Part shown: piece after piece, positions 6,608-15,288 of the stretch
Layout of the letters: the number at the start of each line of letters is the position of its first letter
Numbering within the stretch: position 1 is the stretch's first letter
NCBI RefSeq assembly: GCF_030295405.1
Contig: NZ_AP027080.1
Location: 2,480,001-2,544,000, forward strand
Direction: 5' to 3'
Source: Mesoterricola silvestris
GTDB taxonomy: Bacteria > Acidobacteriota > Holophagae > Holophagales > Holophagaceae
DNA: 64,000 nucleotides
The notes under the pieces: generated by a model
The model's database searches: none
The model's input: only the letters and a program-made list of their open reading frames with translations
What the model was told of the DNA's origin: nothing
Translations under genes and position numbers: made by a program

Positions 6608-9202
6608 ATGGAGTTCACGCTCAACGGCCAGGACAGGACCTTCGACGGGGATCCCGGGCAGGAGCTCCTGGCCTACCTCCGGGACGTGGCCGGGCTCAAG
6701 AGCCCCAAGGACGGGTGCTCCGGCGAGGGGATCTGCGGGTGCTGCACGGTGCTGGTGGACGGCAAGGCCCGGCTCAGCTGCCGCATGGCCGTGAAGGACG
6801 TGGCGGGCCGGACGGTCACCACGGTGGAGGGGCTCTCCCCGGAGGAGCGGGACGCCTTCGCGGATGCCTTCGTCCTCAAAGGCGGCGTGCAGTGCGGCTT
6901 CTGCACCCCCGGCATCGTCATGAAGGCGGCCTCCCTCCTCCGGAAGAACCCCGGCCCCACCCGGGAGGAGATCCGGGACGGCCTGAACGGGAACCTCTGC
7001 CGCTGCACCGGCTACAAGAAGGTCATCGATTCGGTGGCGTGCGCGGCCGAGGCCCTGCGGGAGGGCAGGCCCGTGGCCTTCCCCGGGGGCACCGGCGCGG
7101 TGGGCACCCGGCACCCCAAGTACACGGCGCGGGAGGCGGTGCTGGGGGAGCGGGTCTTCGTGGGGGACATGGTGGAGCCGGGCATGGTCTACGGGGCCCT
7201 GCGCTTCTCGGACCACCCCCGGGCCCGGGTGCTGAGGGTGGACACCACCGAGGCCCTGCAGGTGGAAGGGGTGCTGGCGGTGCTCACCGCCCGGGATATC
7301 AAGGGCCGGCGGGTCAACGGCATGATCTACCGGGACTGGCCCGTGATGGTGCTGGAGGGGGAGGAGACCCGGTGCATCGGCGACGTGCTGGCCTCGGTGG
7401 CGGCTTCCACGGAGGAGGCCGCCCGGGCCGCGGCGGGCCTGGTGCGGGTGGAGTACGAGGTGCTGCCGCCGGTCACGGACATCTTCGAGGCGCTCGAACC
7501 CGGGGCGCCCCAGCTCACGGACCACGGCAACGTCCTTTCCGTCACCGAGGTGCGCCTGGGCGACGCGGAGGGGGCCCTGCGCACCGCCGCCCACGTCACC
7601 CGCCAGCGCTACACCACCCAGCGCATCGAGCACGCCTTCCTGGAGCCCGAGGCGGCCCTGGCCGTGCCCTGGACCAAGGACGGCGAGGCCGGCGTGAAGA
7701 TCTTCGACGGGGGCCAGGGCGGCTACGAGGACCGCCGGCAGATCGCCGAGCTCCTGGACCTTCCCGAGCGCCTGGTGAACGTGGTGCTGGTGCAGAACGG
7801 CGGCGCCTTCGGCGGCAAGGAGGACCTCATGGGCCAGCACCACGCCGCCATGCTCTGCCTGGCCACGGGGCGCCCCGTCATGCTCCGCTTCGACCGCAAG
7901 ACCTCCCTGCGCACCCACGCCAAACGCCACCCCATCGTCATGGACTACGAGCTGGGCTGCGACGCGGAGGGCCGGCTGGTGGCCCTGGTGGCCCGCATGC
8001 ACTCGGATTCCGGCGCCTACGCCAGCGTGGGCATGAAGGTCATCGAGCGGGCCGTGGCCCACTCCGCCGGGGCCTACGCCATCCCCAACGTCCACGTGAA
8101 GGGCACCGCCGTCATCACCAACAACGCCCCCTGCGGCGCCATGCGGGGCTTCGGGGCCAACCAGGCCGCCTTCGGCATCGAATCCAGCGTGGACGAACTG
8201 TGCGCCCTGGGGGGCTTCGACCGCTGGCAGTTCCGCTGGGACAACGCCCTCACCGAAGGCAAGGCCACGGCCACCGGCCAGGTGCTGCGCAGCGGCGTGG
8301 GCGTGCGGGCCTGCCTGGAGGCCCTGGAGGGCCGCTTCCGGGCCGCGAAATACGCGGGCCTGGCCGCGGGCATCAAGAACACCGGCATCGGCTGCGGCAT
8401 GCCCGATTCCGGCATGGCCAAGATCGAGATCCTGGGCCCGCAGAAGGTCGTCCTGCACCACGGGTGGTGCGAAATGGGGCAGGGGGCCCACAACATGGCC
8501 CTGCAGACCCTGGTCACCGAGACCGGCATCGACCCCGCCGTCATCGAGGTGCGGGTGGAGACGGACGCCGAGACCCGGTGCGGCATGACCACCGCCAGCC
8601 GGGGCACGTCCCTGGTGGGAAACTCCGTGCGCGAGGCCGCCCGGGGCCTGAAGGCGGACCTGGCCGCGGGGCTCACCCTGGCCGATCTGGCGGGGCGGAC
8701 GTACCGGGGCGAGTGGGTCTGCGACTGGACCACCAAGGTGGGCCAGGAGCCCCCCGAGGGCCGGGAGATCGTCACCCACTACTCGTACGGCTACGCCGCC
8801 CAGCTGGTGGAGCTGGACGGAGCCGGGCGCATCACCCGGGTCACCGCCGCCCACGACGCCGGCAGGATCATGAACCCCACGCTCTTCGAGGGGCAGATCG
8901 AGGGCTCCCTGCACATGGGGCTGGGCTACGCCATCACGGAGGATTTCCCCTACCGTGACGGCTGGCCCGTGTCCTGGAAGATGGCGGATCTGGGGATCCT
9001 GCGCACCCGGGATATGCCGGAACTGGACGTGATCGGGGTGGAGGTGCCGGATGCCCACGGCCCCTACGGGGCCAAGGGCGTGGGGGAGATCGGCCTGGTG
9101 CCCACGGCCCCGGCGGTGGCCAACGCCCTGCGGCAGTTCGACGGCGTGAGGCGCACGGCCCTGCCCCTGAGGGAGCTGCGGCTCCTGGGCCGGGGGAAGT
9201 GA
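6608..9202 (+). CDS. Selenium-dependent xanthine dehydrogenase-type molybdenum hydroxylase
   Basis: This is a single-chain molybdenum hydroxylase of 864 residues. The N-terminal 160 residues form two [2Fe-2S] domains (CSGEGICGCC, then QCGFCTPG and NLCRCTGYKK). The rest is the molybdopterin-binding half with GGAFGGKE, CGAMRGFGANQA and the catalytic Glu segment AKGVGEIG near the end. This fused architecture without an FAD domain, directly followed by a ygfK homologue, is characteristic of the selenium-dependent molybdenum hydroxylases (Se-dependent xanthine dehydrogenase family). They carry labile selenium at the Mo site rather than selenocysteine. ATG 6608 is preferred to GTG 6572 because GGAAGGGG is 5 nt upstream. 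Likely substrates are purines or related N-heterocycles. Confidence 0.85.
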   Translation: MEFTLNGQDRTFDGDPGQELLAYLRDVAGLKSPKDGCSGEGICGCCTVLVDGKARLSCRMAVKDVAGRTVTTVEGLSPEERDAFADAFVLKGGVQCGFCTPGIVMKAASLLRKNPGPTREEIRDGLNGNLCRCTGYKKVIDSVACAAEALREGRPVAFPGGTGAVGTRHPKYTAREAVLGERVFVGDMVEPGMVYGALRFSDHPRARVLRVDTTEALQVEGVLAVLTARDIKGRRVNGMIYRDWPVMVLEGEETRCIGDVLASVAASTEEAARAAAGLVRVEYEVLPPVTDIFEALEPGAPQLTDHGNVLSVTEVRLGDAEGALRTAAHVTRQRYTTQRIEHAFLEPEAALAVPWTKDGEAGVKIFDGGQGGYEDRRQIAELLDLPERLVNVVLVQNGGAFGGKEDLMGQHHAAMLCLATGRPVMLRFDRKTSLRTHAKRHPIVMDYELGCDAEGRLVALVARMHSDSGAYASVGMKVIERAVAHSAGAYAIPNVHVKGTAVITNNAPCGAMRGFGANQAAFGIESSVDELCALGGFDRWQFRWDNALTEGKATATGQVLRSGVGVRACLEALEGRFRAAKYAGLAAGIKNTGIGCGMPDSGMAKIEILGPQKVVLHHGWCEMGQGAHNMALQTLVTETGIDPAVIEVRVETDAETRCGMTTASRGTSLVGNSVREAARGLKADLAAGLTLADLAGRTYRGEWVCDWTTKVGQEPPEGREIVTHYSYGYAAQLVELDGAGRITRVTAAHDAGRIMNPTLFEGQIEGSLHMGLGYAITEDFPYRDGWPVSWKMADLGILRTRDMPELDVIGVEVPDAHGPYGAKGVGEIGLVPTAPAVANALRQFDGVRRTALPLRELRLLGRGK

Positions 9203-9207
9203 GCGCC

Positions 9208-12200
9208 ATGGGCAAGCCCTTCCGCCCCGCCCCCCTCGAGATGCTCGCCGGATGGATCTTCCGGGAGCTGGACGCCCGCGACACGGTCATGGGGATCCCC
9301 AAGGCCAATTTCCAGGTGCCCACCCCCGCCATGGCCCGCACCCTCTTCGGCCACACCGTCGCCGCGCCCCTGGGCGTGGCCGCGGGCCCCCACAGCCAGC
9401 TGGCCCAGAACATCGTCTCCAGCTGGCTCTGCGGCGCGCGCTTCATCGAGCTCAAGACCGTGCAGATCCTGGACGAGATCGAGGTGGCCCGCCCCTGCAT
9501 CGACGTGGAGGACGAAGGCTACAACTGCGAATGGAGCCAGGAGCTCAAGCTGGAGGAATCCTTCACGGAGTACCTCAACGCCTGGGTGCTCCTGCACGCC
9601 CTGGCCCACCGGCTGGGCCTTCCGGGCCCGGGCACCCATTTCGCCATGAGCGTGGGCTACGACCTCCAGGGCATCCGCACGCCCCGGGTGCAGGGCTTCA
9701 TCGCGTCCATGCGCCACGGGGGCGCGGCCCTGGCCGACGCCGTCGACCGGGTCGCGCGGGTCTACCCCGCCGTGCGGGACCTGGACATCCCCGACGAGCT
9801 CTCCAACCACGTCACCCTCTCCACCATGCACGGGTGCCCCCCCGACGAGATCGGGCGCATCGCCACCTTCCTCCTTACGGAGGTGGGCGTCCACACCTGG
9901 ATCAAGCTCAACCCCACGCTCCTGGGGGCCCCCCGGCTGCGGGGGATGCTCAACGCCACCCAGGGCTTCGACATCGAGGTGCCCGACAGCGCCTTCGAGC
10001 ACGATCCCAAGTTCGACGAGGCCGTGGCCATGATCCGCGGCCTCGCCGCCACGGCCCGGGACCTGCCCCTGCAGTTCGGCCTCAAGCTCACCAACACCCT
10101 GGAGGTGCGCAACCACCGCGCGGTATTCCCCCCCGCCGAGAAGATGATGTACCTCTCCGGCCGGGCCCTGCACCCCCTGACCCTCAACCTGGCCCACCTC
10201 CTTTCGGAGGAGCTGGATGGCCAGGTGCCCATGAGCTTCTGCGGCGGCGCCGACGCGGGGAGCTTCCCGGCCCTGGTGGCCGACGGCCTGGGCCCGGTCA
10301 CGGTGTGCACGGACCTGCTCAAGCCCGGGGGCTACGCCCGGCTCCAGCAGTACCTGGTCAACCTGGACGCGGCCATGGCCGGCGCCCCGACCCTGGACGC
10401 CTACATCCTGGCGGCCTCCGGGGGCCACGGCGCGCGCGTCAACCTGGCCCGCCACGCGGTGAAGGCCGCGGGGGACGACGCCTACGTCCGGCGCCCCCGG
10501 CCCCTGCGGTTCAAGGGGCCCCGGGCCCTGGGCCATTTCGACTGCATCTTCGCGCCCTGCGTGGACGGCTGCCCCACCAACCAGAACATCCCCGACTACC
10601 TCTGGCTCGTGGCCCACGGCCGGCCCCGGGAGGCCATGGAGGTGATCCTGCGCACCAACCCCCAGCCCGGCATCACGGGAAGCGTCTGCGACCACCCCTG
10701 CACGGAGAAGTGCGTGCGCATGTTCTACGACGCGCCCGTGGCCATCCGGGAAATCAAGCGCTTCGCCTTCGAACGGGGCGGGGCCTTCCCCGAGCGGCCC
10801 GGTCCCCGGCGCAACCTCAGGGTGGCCATCGTGGGCGCCGGGCCCGCGGGGCTCTCCGCCGCCTATTACCTGGCCAAGGCCGGCTTCGAGGCCCACGTGT
10901 TCGAGGCCAAGCGGGAGCTGGGCGGCATGGTGTCGGGCGTCATCCCGGGCTTCCGCCTCACGGGGGAGGCCCTGGGCGCCGACCTGGACCGCCTGGCGGA
11001 CCTGGGCGTCACCTTCCACCTGGGCGAGGCCCTGGGGCGGGAGCGCACCCTGGGCGAGCTGCGCCGGGACTTCGCCTGCGTCTTCCTGGGGGTGGGGGCC
11101 CAGAAGGGAAAGCGCCTGGGCATCCCGGGGGAGGAGGCCGAGGGCGTGGTGGACGCCCTGGACTTCCTGGACCGGGTGCGGGCCGGCACCCCCATGGACC
11201 TGGGCAGGCGGGTGATCATCATCGGCGCGGGCAACACCGCCATGGACGCGGCGCGCTGCTCCCGGCGCCTGGTGAAGGACGGGGACGTGACCATCGTCTA
11301 CCGGCGCACCCGGGCCCAGATGCCCGCGGACCCCGCCGAGGTGGTGGACTGCCTGGAGGAGGGGGTGGGCCTGCGGGACCTCCTGGCCCCGGCCTCCGTG
11401 GTGACCGCCGGCGGCAGGGTGACGGGCCTGGCCTGCGCCCGCATGGCCCTGGGGGAGCGGGACGCCTCGGGCCGGGCCCGCCCCGTGCCCGTGGAGGGCG
11501 GCGAGGAATTCCTCCCCGCCGACACCATCATCCCCGCCATCAGCCAGGAGCCGGTGCTGGACTTCCTGGACGGGCTCGAGGTGGCGCGGCGCCCCGACGG
11601 CACCTTCCGGGTGGATCCCGCCACCCGGGAGACCTCCGTGCCCGGGCTCTTCGCCGGGGGGGACGTGGTGCACGGCCCCTCCTCCATCATCGAGGCCATC
11701 GCCGACGGCCGCGCCGTGGCCGAGACCATCGCCCGGCGCCACGGCGTATCCGTGCCGGAGGAACCCTTCCTGGCCAAGGGCGAGCCGCACGCGGCCCTGC
11801 TGGAGCGCAAGGCCCGGGTGGTCCCCGCCCTGCAGGTGCCCGTGCTCCCCGTGGCGGAGCGCGCCGGCTTCGAGGAGGTGCTCCACTCCATCACCCCCGA
11901 GGCCGCCGCGAAGGAGGCCTCCCGCTGCCTGGACTGCGACGATCTCTGCAGCCTCTGCGTCACGGTGTGCCCCAACCGGGCCATGCTGGCCTTCCCCATG
12001 GACCCCCTGCGCCTGGCCCTGCCGGTGCTGGTGCAGCGCCAGGGCCGCCTGGAATTCCAGGGCACCCGCACCCTGGACGTGACCCAGGCCGTGCAGACCT
12101 TCAACGTCGCCGACTTCTGCAACGAGTGCGGCAACTGCACCTCCTTCTGCCCCACCGCGGGCGCCCCCTACCGCGACAAGCCCCGGTTCTGGATCGACCG

Positions 12201-12507
12201 GGACGGCTTCCGGGAGGCGGCGGACGACGCCTTCCGCATGGAGCGCCGCGGCGCGGACCTGGTGCTGGAGGCCCGCCTCCAGGGCCGGGAACACCGCCTG
12301 GAATCCGGGCCCGGCGGCACCGTCTACCGCTGCGGCCCCTTCACCGCCCGGGCCCGCCCCGGTTCCTGGGCCATCACGGACTGGGAGGTGCGGGGCAACC
12401 TGCCCGAAGGCACGGAGGTGGATCTGGCGCCGTACGGAACCCTCGTGGTGCTGCTCAACGCGGCGGCGTCGGTGCCGGACCTGGCGGCTACGCCCGGGTC
12501 GCGATGA
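9208..12507 (+). CDS. ygfK: YgfK-type iron-sulfur flavoprotein, putative selenate reductase subunit family
   Basis: This 1099-residue protein has three parts. Residues 1-400 are dihydroorotate/dihydropyrimidine dehydrogenase-like. The middle is a glutamate synthase small-subunit-like module with Cys-rich CVDGCPTNQNIPDY and SVCDHPCTEKCVR, an FAD motif GAGPAGLSAAYYLAKAG, and an NAD(P) motif GAGNTAMDAARC. Near the C-terminus, CDDLCSLCVTVCPN and CNECGNCTSFCPT bind [4Fe-4S] clusters. This is the YgfK family, which co-occurs with selenium-dependent molybdenum hydroxylases and probably passes electrons between NAD(P)H and that enzyme. ATG 9208 (GGGGGAAG 8 nt upstream) is preferred over GTG 9199. The gene is coupled to the upstream hydroxylase, and its last 20 bp overlap the convergent hemerythrin gene. 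Confidence 0.85.
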   Translation: MGKPFRPAPLEMLAGWIFRELDARDTVMGIPKANFQVPTPAMARTLFGHTVAAPLGVAAGPHSQLAQNIVSSWLCGARFIELKTVQILDEIEVARPCIDVEDEGYNCEWSQELKLEESFTEYLNAWVLLHALAHRLGLPGPGTHFAMSVGYDLQGIRTPRVQGFIASMRHGGAALADAVDRVARVYPAVRDLDIPDELSNHVTLSTMHGCPPDEIGRIATFLLTEVGVHTWIKLNPTLLGAPRLRGMLNATQGFDIEVPDSAFEHDPKFDEAVAMIRGLAATARDLPLQFGLKLTNTLEVRNHRAVFPPAEKMMYLSGRALHPLTLNLAHLLSEELDGQVPMSFCGGADAGSFPALVADGLGPVTVCTDLLKPGGYARLQQYLVNLDAAMAGAPTLDAYILAASGGHGARVNLARHAVKAAGDDAYVRRPRPLRFKGPRALGHFDCIFAPCVDGCPTNQNIPDYLWLVAHGRPREAMEVILRTNPQPGITGSVCDHPCTEKCVRMFYDAPVAIREIKRFAFERGGAFPERPGPRRNLRVAIVGAGPAGLSAAYYLAKAGFEAHVFEAKRELGGMVSGVIPGFRLTGEALGADLDRLADLGVTFHLGEALGRERTLGELRRDFACVFLGVGAQKGKRLGIPGEEAEGVVDALDFLDRVRAGTPMDLGRRVIIIGAGNTAMDAARCSRRLVKDGDVTIVYRRTRAQMPADPAEVVDCLEEGVGLRDLLAPASVVTAGGRVTGLACARMALGERDASGRARPVPVEGGEEFLPADTIIPAISQEPVLDFLDGLEVARRPDGTFRVDPATRETSVPGLFAGGDVVHGPSSIIEAIADGRAVAETIARRHGVSVPEEPFLAKGEPHAALLERKARVVPALQVPVLPVAERAGFEEVLHSITPEAAAKEASRCLDCDDLCSLCVTVCPNRAMLAFPMDPLRLALPVLVQRQGRLEFQGTRTLDVTQAVQTFNVADFCNECGNCTSFCPTAGAPYRDKPRFWIDRDGFREAADDAFRMERRGADLVLEARLQGREHRLESGPGGTVYRCGPFTARARPGSWAITDWEVRGNLPEGTEVDLAPYGTLVVLLNAAASVPDLAATPGSR

Positions 12508-12898
12508 AGGGGTAGAAGTCCTGGTCCTCGGCCCGCAAGCGGCGCTCCAGGGCCCGCAGGAAGTCCAGGGTCTGCACCCGGAAGGGCTCGGGTGCGGCCA
12601 GCACCTCGGTGGTGGAGAGCCAGCGCTTGAGGTGGGCGGTGAGGGCCTCCTTGAGGCCGCCCACCTCGTTCATGTAGGCGGTGGTCTTCTCCCGCACGGC
12701 GGCGTCGGGGCTCCCGAGGAGGGTGGGATACAGGGCCCGGTCCTCGAAGGCCAGGTGGATGTTGAGCCGCGCGCCCAGGGTCACCATCAGCTGCCGCGCC
12801 CCCAGGGCATCGAAGGCCCCGGGCTGGAGGCGGCGGTTCAGGTCCTCCAGGAGCCCGTGGATTTCGGCGTGGTGTTCCTGGTAGCGGTCGAGGTTCAT
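12488..12898 (-). CDS. Hemerythrin HHE-domain protein
   Basis: This 136-residue four-helix protein of the hemerythrin cation-binding family begins MNLDRYQEHHAEI and contains NIHLAFEDRALYP and, at the end, RAEDQDFYPF, matching the H...H-x3-E...E/D pattern that holds a di-iron site. Such proteins bind O2 or NO or handle iron. ATG 12898 is chosen because AAAGG lies 8 nt upstream; an ATG at 12940 is in frame but lacks a site. A TTGAC-N4-GTCAA palindrome 66 bp upstream suggests FNR/CRP-family control, fitting a role in oxygen or nitrosative response. The 3' end overlaps the end of ygfK. Confidence 0.8.
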   Translation of the reverse strand: MNLDRYQEHHAEIHGLLEDLNRRLQPGAFDALGARQLMVTLGARLNIHLAFEDRALYPTLLGSPDAAVREKTTAYMNEVGGLKEALTAHLKRWLSTTEVLAAPEPFRVQTLDFLRALERRLRAEDQDFYPFIATRA

Positions 12899-12963
12899 GG
12901 TCGTGCCTTTCAGGGGGAGGGCGGCCTCCACCTCCACCATGAACCTCCGGCGCCCGGGGCGAC

Positions 12964-12977
12964 TTGACGGCGGTCAA
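12964..12977 (-). promoter_or_regulatory. FNR-like palindrome upstream of hemerythrin gene
   Basis: TTGACGGCGGTCAA is a perfect two-fold palindrome with the spacing of an FNR/CRP-family half-site pair (TTGAC-N4-GTCAA). It lies in the 89-bp gap between the VOC gene stop and the hemerythrin start. It differs from the classical FNR half-site (TTGAT) at one base per arm, so it may serve a Dnr/FNR relative. Confidence 0.5.
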
Positions 12978-12987
12978 GGGCCCCGCG

Positions 12988-13356
12988 TCAGGCCATGGAA
13001 TGCAGCCCGAAAAGGTTGTCCTCGGTGTCGTAGGCCAGGACGATGAAGCCGTACTCGCCGATGGAGGTCTTGGTCTTCAGGATCTTGCCGCCGGCCTTGA
13101 GGACGCGGTCGGCCTCCACGGCGCAGTCCTGGCAGCTGAAGTAGACCAGGGTGCTGTTGCCCCCGGAAGGGCAGCCCGCCATCTTCACCAGGGCCCCGGG
13201 GGTGCCGTAGCTGGTCATGTCGCCGTTGAAGGCCCACATCTCCGGCTCGGCGGCGCTGAGGGACGCCAGCTCGGTCTGGAACACCTTCTGGTAGAAGGCC
13301 TTGGCCCTGGCCATGTCCTGAACGTAGATTTCGAACCAGCCCACCGGATTGCCCAT
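12988..13356 (-). CDS. VOC (glyoxalase/bleomycin-resistance) family protein
   Basis: This 122-residue protein has the beta-alpha-beta-beta-beta repeat of the vicinal oxygen chelate fold: WFEIYVQDMARAKAFYQKVF at the N-terminus, FSCQDCAVEADRVLKAGGK in the middle and AYDTEDNLFGLHS at the end. Members are metal-dependent lyases, dioxygenases or binding proteins, and the reaction here is not predictable. The start at 13356 is supported by a perfect AGGAGG 6 nt upstream; a longer in-frame version to 13413 has no such support. The start of a partial family B repeat lies about 75 bp upstream. Confidence 0.82.
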   Translation of the reverse strand: MGNPVGWFEIYVQDMARAKAFYQKVFQTELASLSAAEPEMWAFNGDMTSYGTPGALVKMAGCPSGGNSTLVYFSCQDCAVEADRVLKAGGKILKTKTSIGEYGFIVLAYDTEDNLFGLHSMA

Positions 13357-13430
13357 GGTCGTCCTCCTTGAGATTGCGACTCGAATTTTGGATGGGGGCG
13401 TTGGGAATTTCAACTGGAATCGGCTGGATA

Positions 13431-13516
13431 CCCTTCATCCGGGCGCGCCGACCCACCCCGCGGCTGGCCCTGCGGGAACGGGGATGAAGGTGATGGAGGG
13501 GATGAAAGGGATGAAG
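13431..13516. repeat. Family B repeat, partial copy B4
   Basis: This copy keeps the apex (GCGCCGACCCACCCC) and the right arm (CTGGCCCTGCGGGAACGGGGATGAA and repeated GGGGATGAA units), while the left arm is reduced to CCCTTCATCC. It lies between the VOC gene and the unknown secreted-protein gene, just downstream of the latter's 3' end. Confidence 0.65.
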
Positions 13517-13525
13517 AACCGAACT

Positions 13526-15214
13526 CTAGGGGCGGGTGGGGCAAGGGACAAGACGCCGGAGCAGGGTCCATAGGCCGCTGGCCTGGGTTCTGCCGGCGCC
13601 GTTGGGGACGGCCTGGGCCGGGCCGGAACTGGCGGGGGCTTCCAGGAGGCCGGTCACGAGGATCACCGAGGGCTCCTCGCCGGGGGCGGGGGCCTCGGTG
13701 CCGGACACCGCCAGAACGAAAGGAATGGGGGGCGCGGTGGAGGAGGAGGACGAGGAGGAGGAGGTGCCGGTGGACGGGTCGGCCGGGGAAGCGGAAAGGT
13801 TGGCGAGGGCGGTGGAGGAGCTGGCGAGGGTCGGTGCTCCGGCCGCCTCGGATTCGCGGTCATCCAACTGATCCAGGCTCTCCGCGTTGAAGGCCTGGAT
13901 GAGGTCCGCCAGCCAGACGCGGGACAGGGCGGAGATCCGCAGCAGATCGAAGGCCTGGGTGAAAACGCTGGTGCCGGCCAGGGCCACCCCGTCGGACGCG
14001 GCGGCCAGGTCCGCGGCCGAAGCGGCGGAGCCGGCCTGGTTCGCGGCGGTGCTGGCGATGAGGAGGAGGCGGGAACCGGCGAACAGGCTGTTGCCCAGGC
14101 CCAGGGCCCGGGTCCCCGCCGCCGTCACCAGCGCCGCGAATTCGTCGAAGGTGGCGAAGGTATCGCTGCGGGTGCGGGAATCGGCCAGAGGGGAGGTGGG
14201 GCAGGGTGCCTGGCGGCCCCTGAGGATGCCCGCGGTCAGGCAGGCGATGCCATGGCGGTAGAGGTGGGAAATGGTGACGTTCCGGGCCCTGAACCCCTCC
14301 GCCACGCCCCGCTCGCACACCGGAAGAATCAGGTGGTGCCGGGCGGCCAAGGTGCATCCTTCGGTCAACCCGGCCAGGGCCGTCGCCATGGCCGGCATGG
14401 GGGGTTCCAGGGCGGTATCGCCGGAGTCGGGCGTCCCGGGCGGCGCCCCGGTGCAGTTCAGCCAGGCATTCTCCTGGCTGTTGGCATACCGCTGGTAGAC
14501 GGCCCGGCTCGCCCCCGACAGGGCCGCCACCTCCCCGAAGATATCCCCGTCCGCCTCCAATTCGAGGCTGACGGCGATCAGGCTGTCGCCCACCAGGCCC
14601 AGGACGGCGGCCGCGGCGGAATGGTTTCCGTTGGCCTGCAGGGCGGCCTGACCCAGGCGCAGGCCCGCCCCGGCGGACTGGAGCGCGTAGGCGTCCCGGT
14701 TGAGCTGGTACATGAGGGCCCCGCCCTGGGCCGACAGGCGATCGAAATCCGCCAATTGATTGCTCTGGGTCAACGCGAGGCGCTCCTTGGCCTCATCGGC
14801 CGCCTCTCCCTCCAGGCACCATCCGGGGCCCAGGACCTCCGGGTTCTGGAACAGGTGCCGCGCATCCGCGAACACGCGCAGGGCCTGGGCCTGGATTCCG
14901 GTCCGGTAGTGGGGATCGCAGGGGCCCAGGGCATGGCCCATCATGGCGGCCGGCCCGCAAAGGGGGCCCAGCGCCTGGAACCCGTTCAGGGCCGGATCCT
15001 CCAGGAACGGGTTGGACCGGGCCTGGGCCGGCAGCGCGGCGGGATCCATCAGGGCGCCCAGGCCCAGCAGGAGCATGCAACAGAATCCCGGGCGCCCCGA
15101 AGGGGCCGGCGCCTTCCGCCGGGCCGGGGGCCCGGCCTGGGCCAGGGTCCCGGCCAGGAGCACAAGGGTTACGCCGCGCAGGCAGACGTAACGGGGGATC
15201 AGTCGGACGGTCAT
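13526..15214 (-). CDS. Large secreted protein of unknown function
   Basis: I do not recognise a family. The 562-residue product starts with a signal-like segment (GVTLVLLAGTLAQAG) followed by a second hydrophobic stretch (FCCMLLLGLGALMDPAALPAQA), so the true export signal could be either one. The body is Ala-rich and helical with scattered Cys residues. Near the C-terminus there is a Ser-rich linker (STGTSSSSSSSSTAPP) and a short basic tail. The start is supported by GGGAG upstream. No catalytic motif is visible. Helix-rich composition and an exported N-terminus suggest an envelope or secreted structural protein, but that is only an impression. Confidence 0.55.
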   Translation of the reverse strand: MTVRLIPRYVCLRGVTLVLLAGTLAQAGPPARRKAPAPSGRPGFCCMLLLGLGALMDPAALPAQARSNPFLEDPALNGFQALGPLCGPAAMMGHALGPCDPHYRTGIQAQALRVFADARHLFQNPEVLGPGWCLEGEAADEAKERLALTQSNQLADFDRLSAQGGALMYQLNRDAYALQSAGAGLRLGQAALQANGNHSAAAAVLGLVGDSLIAVSLELEADGDIFGEVAALSGASRAVYQRYANSQENAWLNCTGAPPGTPDSGDTALEPPMPAMATALAGLTEGCTLAARHHLILPVCERGVAEGFRARNVTISHLYRHGIACLTAGILRGRQAPCPTSPLADSRTRSDTFATFDEFAALVTAAGTRALGLGNSLFAGSRLLLIASTAANQAGSAASAADLAAASDGVALAGTSVFTQAFDLLRISALSRVWLADLIQAFNAESLDQLDDRESEAAGAPTLASSSTALANLSASPADPSTGTSSSSSSSSTAPPIPFVLAVSGTEAPAPGEEPSVILVTGLLEAPASSGPAQAVPNGAGRTQASGLWTLLRRLVPCPTRP

Positions 15215-15288
15215 GGGCACTCCCTCGGGTCGTTCGAAACAGGGGATGCCGATTTTTACCGATTGGTTTCCCGCCCGGACGTGCCGCC

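Noticed and set aside
6368-9058. Very long open frame antisense to the molybdenum hydroxylase gene (also similar ones opposite ygfK and the C45 hydrolase)
   Set aside because: High GC leaves antisense frames open. The translations are Gly/His/Gly-Pro-rich with no motifs, whereas the plus-strand frames encode clear conserved enzymes.
12938-12940. Longer start for the hemerythrin gene (ATG at 12940)
   Set aside because: There is no ribosome site, and the extra residues do not fit the hemerythrin fold; AAAGG before ATG 12898 is better placed.
13720-13860. Repeat tract GGAGGAGGA near the 3' end of the unknown secreted gene as a separate repeat feature
   Set aside because: It is simply the coding sequence of a Ser-rich linker read on the opposite strand.
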